NCBI GenBank assembly: GCA_020746105.1
Contig: CM036617.1
Coordinates: 19,908,037 to 19,972,036, forward strand
DNA from: Trogon surrucura
Taxonomy: Eukaryota; Chordata; Aves; Trogoniformes; Trogonidae
DNA length: 64,000 nucleotides
Direction of reading: 5' to 3'
Positions 13,067 through 25,900 of this stretch are shown here, in pieces. Position 1 is the first letter of the stretch; each line of letters starts with the position of its first letter. The notes under the pieces were generated by a model that was not told the origin of the DNA, did not search any database, and worked only from the letters and a program-made list of their open reading frames with translations. Position numbers and translations under genes: made by a program.

Positions 13067-13257
13067 ATTCACAGAATCACAGAATCTCTTTGGTTGGAAG
13101 AGACCTTTAAGATCATCAAATCCAACCATTAACCTAGCACTGCCAGGTCACCACTAAACCATGTCTCTAAGCACCAGATCAACACATTTCTTAAATACCT
13201 CCTAGGATGGTGATTCCACCACTGTCTGGGGCAGCCTGTTCCTATGTCCAGTGGCCA
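13067..13257 (-). mobile_element. CR1 3' end, minus strand
   Basis: The sequence starts ATTCACAGAATCACAGAAT and TTGGTTGGAAGAGACCTTTAAGATC, the reverse complement of the CR1 3' UTR and tail. It continues through CACCACTGTCTGGGGCAGCCTGTTCC to about 13257. It is a 5'-truncated remnant of about 190 bp with no coding capacity. Confidence 0.85.
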
Positions 13258-14417
13258 GAGGGGCATGATTCAAAATGATACTATTGAAATAAAAAAATGC
13301 AATAGTCCCTGAATGGAAATTTTGGCAGCTTTTCATTTCAGGGGAAATGTTTTTCCTTGGGGAAAAACAAAGAAACAAAGAAACAAAAACCTTAGGAGCA
13401 GTAGATGTCGTTGTACAAAACTGCACAGAACATCTGTATGGATATGAGATGATATTCTGAGTAACAGCAGCAAAAATAGTTACCAGTTCATCCTAGAACA
13501 CTGGAGCACTAGTTATGTGCTGGGCTGGGCTCTGTAGTGAACAAAACAAAACAAGGAGCCAGAGATATTAGAATCTATTAGTAGAAAAAAACACACAGTT
13601 GATGGAGAAAAGGTATATGAAAAACAGACAAGTCTCATGCAGCATGATGGGAGAATTGTCTTCTCTTACCTTCATCCTGACAGTTGTCATAGCTACTCTC
13701 TATAAGACCCTGGGTGTGAATCTTTGTGTACCAAAGTAGTGGTATTGATTTCCATTACATGTGAAGTTTTCAGGATAAAGAATTCAGAAAGAACTTTTTT
13801 TCTATAAACTATGTAACTTCTCCTTCCTTCATCAGTAATGGCTCATCTGTCCTGCTATGTGACACAACAGCAACGTACAACTGCTGACCCCTCTTCACAT
13901 GAGCCAGGACAATGCTCACCTCCAGGTACTACCTACAGAAAAAGGCAACATCTAGAAATCGTGTTAGAGGGTAAGGGCTAAACAGACCCAGATATTAAAG
14001 GGCTTTCTCTGCCAGATCTGTAGGCTCTCTCTGGGTGTTACAATGAACTGCAGCGCGGTTTTGAATTCCAACTCAAAAACTCTTTCTGCCACTAATGTAC
14101 ACCTACTTCTGCCATTAGCCCCGTGATCACGCTGACTTCAGATGGGAGCATTACTGATTCTTGGCAGAAAAACAGACTTCAAGAAACAATGTGCTGGTCC
14201 TCCACTGTTCCTGCCCCATAGTTACCTATTTGATATTTGTTGTGTGTTCTAGCAACAGACTCCAAGAACTGCCAAGGTATATGTCAGCCAAGATGTAAGA
14301 AAAATGGTCTTTCATGTTTGAATAAAATGCAGCAAAATATTACTCAGTCGTTCCTGAGAAGGAACTTGAAGCTCCTCTGGCTTTCGTGCTTTATAAAAAA
14401 TTGTGTATGTTCCTTGT
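13258..14417. other. Unrecognised non-coding stretch
   Basis: No gene or known repeat is seen between the two CR1 fragments. Confidence 0.45.
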
Positions 14418-15160
14418 GCAGTCAGATGAGGCTGCCCAGGGCTTCAACCAGTTGAGTATTGAAATTATTCAAGGACAAAGACTGCACAACCTTTCCAGGC
14501 AAGCTGTGTCTCTGACTGACTGTCCTCAGGGAGACACATCCTTCCACCCTGTGCCATCTCCTCCATGATCTCCCCATGGGCACTGGGGCATTCCGTAATG
14601 TCTGTCCCCCACTTAAGCCATCTCTGCTCCAGACTGAACGAGCTCAATTCCCCCAGACTCTCCTCACAAGGCAGTTGCTCCAGCCTGTGAGCACCTGCTG
14701 AACACTAATTGGTTTATTGGTGTCTGCCCATTATTGCATGAGCAGATGTGGTCTAATCAGTATCGAGTGGAGGGGATAAGAACTCTCCTCAACATCTGGC
14801 TCTACCCCTGTTCATGTAGGCCAGCTTGCCCTTGGCCATCATTGCTGCCAAGACTCACTGCTAGCCCATGTCACTCTCCCTGCCCACCAGGTCCTCCAGG
14901 GACTTCTCCACAGATTGCTCCCCAGGCAGTTGGTCCCAGTCTGTGTTGCTGCACAGGGCTCTTCCATCCATGGGGCAGGACTTGGCACTAGTTCTTGCCA
15001 AATTTCATGAAGTTTCTGTTGGCCCACTGATCCGGCCTACCTAGGTACCTCTGAATTACACCCTTACCTGTTAAGAGAACCAATACGTTCCCCCAACATA
15101 TTGTCATCTGCAAACTTGACAAAGATGCACACCATTAGCACCTAAGTCCAAATAAATGGA
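14418..15160 (-). mobile_element. Old CR1 fragment, minus strand
   Basis: It begins with CTGCCCAGGGCTTCAACCAG, equivalent to the CR1 3' UTR/ORF2 end. It continues through ACTGAACGAGCTCAATTCCC (the FSLEKRR region), the CCTGCAGGxTGGCCCACTGATCC-like region and ATTGTCATCTGCAAACTTGAC at about 15102-15121, which encodes the KFADD region in reverse. Numerous indels destroy the frame. The 3' tail is absent. It is an ancient copy, more diverged than the others, and its upstream edge is uncertain. Confidence 0.7.
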
Positions 15161-16896
15161 CTATACATCACATTGCCCATTCACAACACAACAATAAAAT
15201 CCATCTGGCCCTGGTGAGAGCCTTCTCCAGGCTCAGCTCCTGCGGGGATGGCATGGCTACCTGCATTCCCAGGCTATGCATCCCATATGTTTTTTATTTA
15301 GGTGCCTCTTCTATGTTCCATCCAACATCCTCTTTTGCACTGTAGTACAGTTGTACTCCCACGTGTTTCTTCCATATGTTTTGTCCCTGATGTGTTTATT
15401 CTAATGTTCTCATGGTGATATTTTCTGCCATATGTCGCAGTGAAGCAAGAGCCATGCTTCCACCATGAGGGTGCCAGTGGGTGCCAGAGGCACACTTCCA
15501 CTCTATGTTGATGAGCAAGGAGAAACTCACACACTAGATGTGTCAGAGGCAGCTGCCCACATACGTCTTCCGTCTGGAGACAGAGAGGGCTCTAGAGGTC
15601 CATACTTCCGGAAGCGGGATGCAAACTGAACTGCTCTCCCTGACCTCCCTCTCAGGACAGGCTGAGCATGACAGCACCATGCAGAGTATCCATGGAACCA
15701 GTGAACTGTCTTAACGGGACAAGGGTTGTCTGCTGGGACATGGGATCTCCTGCTCATTCCCAGTAAGATCTCTTCCAGCCTCTGATTCAGAGTAGTGGAG
15801 TCATTTCAAGCACACATGGCAGTGACCAGACCAAGCAAGAGGACTGCTCACAAAGTGAGGTTTCAGGATAGGACATGTTGCCTCCAACTTCAGCCATATG
15901 AAGGTTAGGCTTGCAGTCTAAGCTGGTCATTAGGATCCCACTATGCTAATGAAAAGAGAAGACTAGAGAAGAAGCCCGAACTTGTCCTTCCTCCCCTCTT
16001 GCAGGATAGGATGGATCATCCCCTTGAAGCACCTCTCTTCCCTCTAGAGGAGACCAAATATGTCCTTCAGGTGGTTAAATTTGGATGAGAATACTCCTGG
16101 CATTCTTCAGTCTGTGTAGGGGTAGCATATATTCAGCAAATGAGGGATTTTACTATCACTGCAAAAATCAGAGATCTGATTGGATCAAGGGAAACTCTTT
16201 GTCTCAACAGCACTGCTGTCTTTCATTTACCTTAATCCCCTTAGTCCTCAAGAAGGCTTTTTAGTTTGCAAACTTTTTGGAGCCAGAATCTGGCTCCTAT
16301 TTGCTGGTAAAGCAGCTGGCCCTTGGTTAGTCCTGTACAAACAAGCAATAATAATGCTTTCTAGAAGCAGATGTTTGGAACCTGTTCTCAGATGAAAATG
16401 GCTTGGTCTCATTTAATAGAATATAAATAATGCGTTACATGCAATTATCTGCAATTATCTCCATATGAATGTTGGAGTCATTAATTAAAAGGGGACTTGG
16501 GGAATTTATTACACACTACATCAACCTGGCCTCACAGGTAGATGTTTTCCATACAAGTGACTATGGGTGTCAATTCTGGTCTTACCAACAGCCTTTGTGA
16601 AAATGTCACTGAATGCAGTGGGAGGCAGATTTGGTTCTCTTTTCACAGAAATGACTGTAAATGCCCCCTTCTCCTTCTAAAATGAACATAAGTGGAGAAA
16701 TATTATTAGGTCAGTGAGGAAATCTCTCCAGATATCGATAATTTTCTTTGCGATTTTTAGAATTTTTACAGATCACGTATCAGTACTTGAATGCTGATGC
16801 TGTTTCTCTCACTTCACAGATGTATTGTACAGCTCCTGAGCTGCTACACTGATCACCAGTAGGTATCTCTCAGACAGAAGAAAGAAAATAAACGAG
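15161..16896. other. Unrecognised stretch, moderately GC-rich at first
   Basis: Positions 15185-16100 are richer in GC than the surrounding DNA and may be an old repeat I cannot place. No open frame resembles a protein family. Confidence 0.4.
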
Positions 16897-17103
16897 ATAG
16901 AATCATAGAATCATAGAATGTTAGGGATTGGAAGGGACCTCGAAAGATCATCAAGTCCAATCCCCCTGCCAGAGCAGGAATGCCTAGACTATGCCACACA
17001 GGAACGTGTCCAGGCAGGTCTTGAATGTCTCCAGAGAAGGAGACTCCACAGCCTCTCTGGGCAGCCTGTTCCAGTGTTCCGTGACCCTCACTGAGAAGAA
17101 TAG
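16897..17103 (-). mobile_element. CR1 3' end of the young subfamily, about 200 bp
   Basis: Starts ATAGAATCATAGAATCATAGAATG, then TTAGGGATTGGAAGGGACCT, nearly identical to the 3' ends at 45181 and 54314. It runs through the end of ORF2 and breaks off at TGAGAAGAATAGG. This is a severely 5'-truncated insertion of the same recently active subfamily as the two large copies. Confidence 0.93.
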
Positions 17104-19936
17104 GTGGTATTCATTCTGCCCATCCCATATTTCATCATGAATTTTAAAAAGCTGATTACTATGTTAGCTGCTGAACCAGAAACGGTTCTCCCCTTGGTCC
17201 AAACCAAGGTCCTCAGGACCAAACAGGTTTTTATTGTAATCAGACACTCTATAGACAATGTTAGCAGATTGTTTAACCTACTGCAATTTAATGAAAAAGG
17301 ATGAACTGTATGCTTTCAACATAACTGAAGATATCTGAGATGAAGATATTACACATTTATACACACAATCTAGAATATACAAATTGTAGCAATTCAATGT
17401 AAGAGAATTTTCATTTGGGCTGAAATTGATGCTTAGACCTCCATCATCCACAGCAGCCTTTTGCAGAGGTAGATAACAGACGTTTGTGTCCTTCACCACC
17501 TCAAGCCACAGTCTATTTTTTGCTAATTCACTGCTCAGATTATTGCACCATTGTAAGTTAACTTAGCTTCTGGCTTTAAGGACCCAGACCTCAGCTCACC
17601 AACCCCTTCCGTTTATAACTGCATTGATGTCAGTGATTACTGATGAACAGCAATGTGAGTCAGAGAGGAATCAGAGCTAGCTTCAATTTTCTGCTGTGAT
17701 TACCTGCAGATTCCAGGCTACAGATAAAAAAAAACAATGTGTCAAAATAGTGCTTCTGAAGTGTCTTCAAATCCACAATTTATGGTGAAGAAACCTGGAT
17801 AACGTTTCTCTGGCATGCCAGGTTACACCTGCTTTGCTTAGTGGAGAGATATGAATCCTAATTCTGGCTGTGACAAGTTCTGGTCAAAACCCTGTGGGAC
17901 AGGCCTCTCCCAGGAAAAAAATGTTTTGAAGAAACCAAATTTGTTCATGAAACTTCATTCATTTAGCACCATATCCTGTGCTATGTTTTCAATATAGAGG
18001 AAAATGCTCCAAGACACCAATACTGAAAATAATTGCACCTCTTCATATCATGCAATGCTCATCCTTTTTTTCTCATTCAGAGTATGGCATTGTTTCACTG
18101 AAATATGAAGGGAAAACAATGTGAAAAATAGGTTATTTCAAAACAGTATAAAAATAATTTATTATTTTATGTTATGTATAGTGAGGTATGTTCAGAATTT
18201 CTACCGTTCCAAGCTCACAACAAAGACAAATATCACAGTGAGAAAAAGCCCAATGGATGGGAATTCTGCATTTAGACCAGCTCTGTTAATAGTCCTGAAG
18301 TTGTCTGTAAGCTTTGGCTGTAAATTGTAAAGCTGGGATTATCATCATATAAATTTGGAAAGAAAAGTGAAGCCTGAATATCAGCAAGCATTAACTAATT
18401 GTAAAGCTCATTACTCTGGAATAGCATGTCAGAGAAACTTATGGAAGATCTTTCTCACGTAGCACTGAGTATAGGGTTGGACAAAAGTGCTCAGAAAATT
18501 CCACTAAAGATAAGAAGACAGTTTGATAGATTAATTCATCACAGCAAAACATTTCCATTTCTACTGTCTCTTTCAGTGAAAATTAGATGTTAAGTTTTAT
18601 CAAGAAGACTGAATTTAGTCTAACAGCAGCAGAACCTTTTGGAGCTTCATAATTTCAGCTTTCAAAACTACTTATGTGAATTCGAGAAATTTCCCAAATC
18701 TGAACAGTGCCTTTCATCTGTCAGAGGAAACAATTCTGAGCACTGCATGACCAGTATTTTCAGCTCCTGGGTTTGAACTCACCGCAGGAATTGGAAACAC
18801 GAAGCCTTTAGAGTGAACTGTAGTTTGCTGCTTGACACTTTGCTCTCTGCAGCATGTTTCCACCTGTGCTCTTCCAGAGACACAAAGTCTGTGCCAAAAT
18901 CTCCAGTCCTCCCGTGAACTGCAAATGTAGCACTTGTACCAAGAAGAATAACATGGCTGCTTTTCTGGGTTTGAGGTTTCTACTAACGCTTCTTTTAAGC
19001 AGTTGTTTACCACCGTCTAAGTAGCAGTTATTTTATACACATAAAGTATTCTTATGATGAAATATAAGGATGAGTGTTCATTTTTTTTGTTCCATCCAGT
19101 TCATATTTTTTTCAGTTTCTATGGCGAAAACTATGTGATACCAATAGTAAAGTCCCTGCTGAAGTTAAAATATATTCCACTCTCAATTTTCCAGAAACTC
19201 AATATGATCACATTGTACCACAAGAAATGAACACTTGACTTCCCAAAAACAAGAAAGTGGCAGGGGCCTCAAATTACTTAATTTTCTGTGGTTAGAATAT
19301 TTCATTCCCTTCAAGCTATGGTCTGGCCATTGGCCTCCACAGCTGTGTTATCTCCTTGTTGGATTGCAATACAATAGTCACAGCATTAACAATATTGCTA
19401 ATGAGGTGTGTTAAATAAACAAAACATTGGATGTGACTCTTTCAGGACTTGGAAGATTCCAGTTCGCACACAAGCTTCCCATCTGAGATATCCTCAGCCC
19501 TGATAGCTCTAAGAAACAAATCTAACTACCCTCACTCTCCCATGCTGCCTCTCCTAAGCTTTCCCTGAGTAATAAATCTGAAATCAAGATCCCAGACAGG
19601 TCTCTAAGGCACACTGCAGCCTGCACCTACTTCTAGATGAAGTCTCCAGCTGACACTTCATGTCTGAAGTACAATAAAACTTACTAAAGTGAGAATTAAA
19701 ACTCTGTGCAGGGCAATAAAATAAAAATAAACACCCCACCAACAAATACTTCCTCAGGAGACAGTACTCAACACTGAAACGCACTTGCACCGAAACTAAA
19801 GACAGTTCCCAGCCTCTCTGCCTGCTGCTCCCAGGGCAGAGCGCATTTCCTTGACCCTGTATTCTCCCAGAAGAGCCACAGCCATGCCTGTTGATCTATC
19901 TTCTTCAGACATTCAAAATTAAACCAACGCTTGGAA
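17104..19936. other. Unrecognised AT-rich non-coding stretch
   Basis: No gene or known repeat is supported. Open frames are all below about 100 codons and show no domain. Confidence 0.45.
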
Positions 19937-19941
19937 AATTT

Positions 19942-19964
19942 TCACACACCTAGAAGGTGTGTGA
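19942..19964. repeat. Tight perfect hairpin, 10-bp arms
   Basis: TCACACACCT (19942-19951), a 3-base loop AGA, then AGGTGTGTGA (19955-19964) form a perfect inverted repeat. With one bulged G at 65 the stem extends outward by five more pairs (AATTT at 19937-19941 with AAATT at 19966-19970). A short CATAGCA-type repetition follows at 19972-19991. Its function is unknown. Confidence 0.85.
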
Positions 19965-19970
19965 GAAATT

Positions 19971-21439
19971 AGCATAGCACAGCATAGCATAGGAAAGAGG
20001 GCAAGGCAAGGTAATGTTTGGCTGATTTCAAGCTCAAATCAGTGTAATTACCCAGCTTAGAACCTCTCTACATATGCCTACAATCTCCTTATTTTCACTT
20101 CCTATCTTAAACTGTGATGCACCAGTTACAAAAGGAGAGTTCCATACCAAAAAGTGAATTAATTAAGGAAAAAGATAACTGCTTTTCTTACTATTCCTTG
20201 CCTATGTCAGTGTCAATTCTTTTTAAATCCATGGGCTCAATCCTCTTTAAATCCAAGGGCTGGTAAAATACAATTATGCCTGCATTAAGAATAGGTTCCT
20301 TGTTTATGTGAAGATAGGTTACTATTTCATCAGTCCATCTGCACCATCCTTGAACTCCAGGAAAATGAAGGCTTTCTGCTAAAATATTACCACAGTTACA
20401 GCTGCATCTACTGTTTTTGCTAAATGTCACTTTGCACAGGGCAGTTTAGTTTCCTATCAGCTGAGATACTTTCTTAAGCAGCTATACTCTTCAACAAATC
20501 ACAGTACTGAAAATTTCTCCATGTGTGGGCTGGTGTGAGAAGCCTGTTATAGACAGCTCAGTGGTGTTCCTGCCATTTTTCAATAGTTGCTAAGAATAGG
20601 ACATCTAAAGCCATTTCCTTCAGTTCCCTGTTTGGGAAGGCAAGGAGGTGATGACAACGATCTAGAAAGCCACACTGTTTTAGCTGGACTCCAAAGCAAT
20701 ACAGGCAACAGTGAAGAAAAGGTAAGAAAAAGCCCAGTATTGATGGCAATGTACAAGAAAATGTAAAAAGGTCTGCACAGACTGCCAGATAAATAAAGAT
20801 GGGCTACAAGAGAGAGCGATGCGAGAAGGACACTGGGCTGAGAGCCTAGAGATGTGGGTTTCCTCTGGGACAGCTTGAGGGATCAACAAAAGCCACTTCA
20901 CTCACCAGTGTCTTGAACCTCTTCTCTGTAAATGGATTTAAGTGACCATTTCTGTGAAGAAGTTGCTGCCAAACTGACCATGACAGCAAGCAAAAAAATA
21001 CCCTTTCTTTACCAATAAAATGGCTGGATCAGCCATGCAAGCCTGTTCTCAGGAACACTGCAACAACTAACTTCTGTACATTTCCTACCAGTACAACTTA
21101 ATAATACAAGCAAGCAGGCTCTTCCTGCACAGTGCCATGCTTTTCTTCAGGGCATGCACAGCTGCTGAGTGCAACATTTACTACCGGATCCAGTTTTATA
21201 AGTTACAATCACAGCTTTCATGTGTTACTTTATTCAGTCACTTCTTGCCACCCTCCCCGACCCCATTCCTGCATCGCAGTCACACAACACGGCTCCCTCG
21301 AATCTGTTAGGGCTCAGGCTTTTTGCACTAGGCAAGGAGAAGCAGGTATCTGGCAGACCATCACAACAAGGGTTACAGCAGGAAAATTCAAATTATAGAG
21401 CAAGGACGAGATGGAGAGAAGGAAAAAGAAATACGAAGG
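19971..21439. other. Unrecognised stretch upstream of the second LTR
   Basis: Apart from the possible SINE remnant at 20822-20936 there is nothing I can name. Confidence 0.4.
20822..20936 (+). repeat. Possible ancient MIR/CORE-SINE remnant
   Basis: The order of segments resembles a MIR: GAAGGACACTGGGCTGAGAG, then GATGTGGGTTTCCTCTG, then GCCACTTCACTCACCAGTG, then CTTGAACCTCTTCTCTGTAA ending ATGGA. This corresponds to the 'accept-diagnose-described ... control-to-count' structure of those SINEs only loosely, and chance similarity is possible. Confidence 0.22.
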
Positions 21440-22593
21440 TGTAGTGGTTTGACCCTGGCCAGAGGCCAGGTGCCCACACAACTCCTCTGGCACCCCCCTT
21501 CTCTGCTAGACAGGGGGAGAAAATATATTGAAGGGCCCATGGTTTGAGACAAGGACAGGGAGATCACCTGCGTGTACCTTTCTGGGCAAAACAGACTCAA
21601 TTTTGGGGAAATTTGTTAAATTTATTAAAAGAAAAAATCAGAAAAGAGTAGTGAGAAACAGAAAACAGATCTTAAAAAAATAACATCTTCCCCCATCCCC
21701 CCCCCTTCTTCCTGGGCTCAACATTAATCCCAGTTTATCCACCTCCTCCACTCCGAGCAGTGCAGGGGGGACAGGGAATGGGGGTTACAGTCAGTTCATC
21801 CAACGTTGGTTCCACCGCTACTTCTTCCTCTGGGGTAGGACTCTTCCCACTTCCCCAGGGCCATTGTGGTGTCCTTCTCAGGGGAGACAATCTTCTTACA
21901 CTCTTTTCCAGTGTGAGTCCTCTCACAAAGGGCAATTTGTCAGAAACTGCCCAATGTGAGTCGCCTCACGAGGGGCAATCCGCCCCAACATGAGTCTGAG
22001 GCGCAGTCCTTCAGGGGGAACTGCTCCAGCATGAGTCCCCTGCAGTGTCCCAAAAGTCCCACCAGCCAACCTGCTCCAGCGTGGGCATTCCTCTCTTCCA
22101 TGGGCTACAGGCTCTGGCACGAACCTGCCACAGGGTCACAGCCCCCTTCAGGCATCCACCTGCTCCAGCGTGGGATCCTCCACAGGATACAGGTGGACAT
22201 CTACACCCCGTCACACCCATGGGCTGCAGGGGGACAGCCTGCCTAACCATGGTCTTCAACACAGCTCAGGGGATTCTCTGTTCAGCACCTAGAGTACATC
22301 CTCCCCACCACTTCTTCACTGACCTTGGTGTCTTCACATATTCTCACTCCTCTGTCTCTCTGCCAGTTGTTGTGAGGCACAGTTCTTTTTTCCACGTTTC
22401 TTAAATATGTTCTCACAGAGGTGTTCCTCTCCTGTCATTACTGATAGGCTCAGCCTTGGCCAGTGGCAGGTCTCTCTTTGGAGTTGGCTGGTACTGGCTC
22501 TATCAGACCTAGGGAAAGCTTCTAGGAGCTTCTTGCAGAAGTCACCCTTACAGTCCCGCCGCCACCGAAATCCAGCCAGGCAAACCCAATACA
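21440..22593 (+). mobile_element. Solo LTR of an avian endogenous retrovirus (family A, copy 2)
   Basis: Starts TGTAGTGGTTTGACCC and ends CCCAATACA. The flanks are GAAGG (21435-21439) and GGAGG (22594-22598), a 5-bp target duplication with one mismatch. It is similar to the LTR at 3531-4632 along its whole length, most closely in the last 350 bases. The central part contains repeated CTGCTCCAGC modules (22021, 22071, 22160) and (G)TGAGTC-CTCAC modules (21911-21995). No viral coding sequence adjoins it. Its different flanking pentamer shows it is not the partner LTR of copy 1. Confidence 0.85.
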
Positions 22594-22887
22594 GGAGGCA
22601 ATTGCAATGCAGGGCACGAGAAACATAGTATAAGGATCCAGATTAGGAGAAGCCAGTTGGAAATGAAGACCAGAAGCATGGCAGAAGATACTGAGAAATT
22701 TAGACTCTTCACCAATTCAAAGCCCTTACAGTCTGCCAAAGCAAGCAAATATTCCTCCAGTCAGCATCCCCAAAGTTTTCAATGGGATATGGAAAGCTGG
22801 TACAGTTGGACACCCTGAACTCTCCTTGAATTATTTATTATCTCAAATAGTCTGTAAGAAACTGACTGTACCATCTCATAGATGGTA

Positions 22888-22930
22888 TATAGAGTCTTTA
22901 GAAAGAATATATAGAGTCTTTAGAAAGAAT
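22888..22930. repeat. Tandem duplication, 22-bp period
   Basis: TAGAGTCTTTAGAAAGAAT occurs at 22890-22908 and again at 22912-22930, separated by ATA. It is a simple local duplication. Confidence 0.85.
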
Positions 22931-25900
22931 CCACCTACAGGGCTATGGATTTTGGAAGGCAAATCTAATCTATTTATTGCTCTGGGTGTTACACAAAAGC
23001 CGGCTCTGTCAGAGTAGGTGAAAGGAACAAGAGGGATTTTATTGTCTGGTAACAACTGGTATTGGAAGCTGAAATATTAAGATTAACCTTAACTTTGTTT
23101 TTAACCATTAACAGCAGGGCTTTTTCACCAGACTTGTGTGCTTTGAAGCATGAACACTACAGATAACCAAGCAATGCATTGAAAAGCACCCCACACAAAA
23201 GGATTAGGAGAAGAAAATGCCCTCTGAGCAAAGGAAAGGCTGAAGTGGCTCAGGAAGTAAAATCACAGCCTTGTACCTTTGGGTAGATAATTCAGCAGAA
23301 GGAAAGTAATGGGCATGAAAACAAGTGCAGCCTTTCACAGCGCCAAATGGAGCATTGTGTAAAATGTACTGGGTGTCTTTGAGTGAATTTAGTAGATTTA
23401 CTCAAATACAGGGAAGACCACTTCTTTCAAAACCTCTTAATAAGAAGAAGTCAAGATACAGATTTTGGGACACCTTTCAAACCCTACAGTGCTCATCAGC
23501 TGTTGACTATAAAGCTCATGGAAATAAGTAATCACCTGTCTGTTAATCTGAAAGGATTCTATATAGATAATACAGATTACTGACACCTTATATCCACAAT
23601 GTTGTTTTTCCTGATGACAGTGACATCTCGTCCCTTTTTCTGGTGGAGAAAGAAGAGATATCCCACTCAGCCCTCCACTCTGCAAACTGGTTGCACAGGG
23701 GAACCCTCTCCTAATGAAAAAATTATCTTTATTATAAAAAATAATTAGAAGGGGATCTCTGCCTCAACCTGATTAGCCAATAAAACTGCAAACTGACTTC
23801 ACAGAAATTGCAGATGGAGTTGATTGACTAATTCTAGTTAAAAGCAATCTTTTTCCCCAGGAAAAATGGTAGAGGCTGGGGATAGTAGATTGTCCGTGTT
23901 CATTAACATCTCCAAAAGCCAAAGCTCATCTTATTTAGCAGGAAGACATAGCCTAAGATTCTAGTAACTAAAACTCCAGTAAATACCAAGCCATGCCAAT
24001 ATAGTTAGCTATAGCATTGGAAGAAGCCTGGAATTCATCATGTGCCAAAGTCCAACTTGCCAGATCTTCAGTGCATGTGCAAAAATTAGTACTTCAGCTA
24101 TCTTGGTAAAGTTAAAGCAGCAAAAATCCCTCAGTTATACAGCTCAGTTGTACCAGTGTACTTCCACGGTAAGCCCCTGCATCGTAAATAAAAAAAAACC
24201 TGCTGTGGTTTGGTGGGATGGGTGGAGCTCTCCAAACACGGCATGATGCTCTAGGTTGAATTCCTCTCTGCCGAGTTCAGCTCCTTTAGTGGACTAGGGC
24301 AGAGACACAGTTGCTTTTAAGGCATGATTCCCCTCAACCACTTTAGATTTAGAATGAAAAGAGCGTAGCATGAATGTGCCTGTTTGTGGGCTACAAAAGA
24401 AGCAAGATGGCTTCTGTCCAGAGCAGACAGAAATATCTACAGGTTCAATATTATATTTGGTCCCACAGATTCCACCCTTTGTGTCAAAAAAAATGGCACT
24501 ACCTGTCCTTGTAGCTGTGATGGCTCAGAAGCAAACAGTTTTCACTTAGAAATTCATATTCTGCCATACAAAGCATACATAAGAGGACAATAGTTGATAT
24601 CTGCTACATAACAGCTCTTTAAAAAATATTATAATTCATACAGTGGGAATAAAAGTGTTCTGATAGTCCCTTTGATTTGAGTGACATGCATTCAATTTTT
24701 TGTGCTGCCAGTACTAAATGATGCCTAAAATTTCTAAAAATATGTATCTCACTTTCCTGAATCATGGAAAATGTGGAAAAAGATCTATATTAAGCTTCAT
24801 CTTGACACAGAAAATGAAGCTGATTATAGAAAAGGTTGCTGCAATTGGAGTAGCTGCTCCAGAGAAACTGCTTCTGCATTGATCACAGTTCTTACAGCAA
24901 ATGTCTTGACAGCTAAACTTGACATCCTGAAAGGGCTGGTTTCGCAAAGCCAAAGACTGTTATGCACTAAATTGGTTATGAGAATGAATTTAAGTGGAAA
25001 GACTTGAATGAGAGGAGCACACCAAATTCCTCGATGCCCAAACGGTCAATGCTGTAGCAAAAAAACAAGGTCTGGCTGACGAGCAAATCAGCCTGGCTTA
25101 AAGAGAAAGTAAAGCAGAGATAATGGAAGCAATGTAAATAAGCACATTCACTTAAAACCCAGAAATTTAAGAAAACCAAAAAGGAAAACAAAGCCACAAA
25201 GACACTTCCACGAGCTTCAGACTTGGCAATAATAATATGCTGAGTTTTAATCATCTCAAGCATAACACGAACTTTAAAAATAATTAAACTTCTGTACTGT
25301 ATATAAAAGTTAGTCTTGGTCAATTACGAAAAGTAGGCAAAAAAATGTTCAATAAATGTTTCCATTTGTCTTTGGGTAAAAAAATATGTTGATATTAAAT
25401 GGTGACAAAATACTTTCATTTCAACAGAGCAACAAGTGACAATGTCAATCAGTACTTACTAAGGTTATTTATTTATGCATATCTGCCTAAAGCACACATG
25501 AGAGTTTGAGGGAGCCAACCCAGGAGTTTTCTGGACAATTCATGCTGAGGTATTTTATTCAGTCCTTAAGAAATGTGGACATTAAAAAGCCTGGGGTCTC
25601 TTAAAAGGTCTTGACATGCAGAGAAATAGTGTTGAGCTTGTGTGACCTGTGCACTTCCGAGCTTCTTAGCTTGACATTGATCCCCAGAAAAATAATGCAT
25701 GTGACATACACTCAGTTAATACAGAACAACAGAAGTTAATGCAATCTTTGGGTATCATCTTGGATTTATAGAAAACAGATCTGGAGAAACAGCTGAATGA
25801 TTTTTTTTCCCTGGGATTATATATTTGAATGATAAAAAGACTAGTGTTGATGTAATAAGAGCAGACTTATATAAGCAAGTTGACTGAAGACTGCATGACA

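Noticed and set aside
3531..22593. The two same-orientation LTRs as the ends of one provirus
   Set aside because: The 17 kb between them contains only host sequence and CR1 fragments, with no retroviral genes, and each LTR has its own 5-bp flanking duplication.
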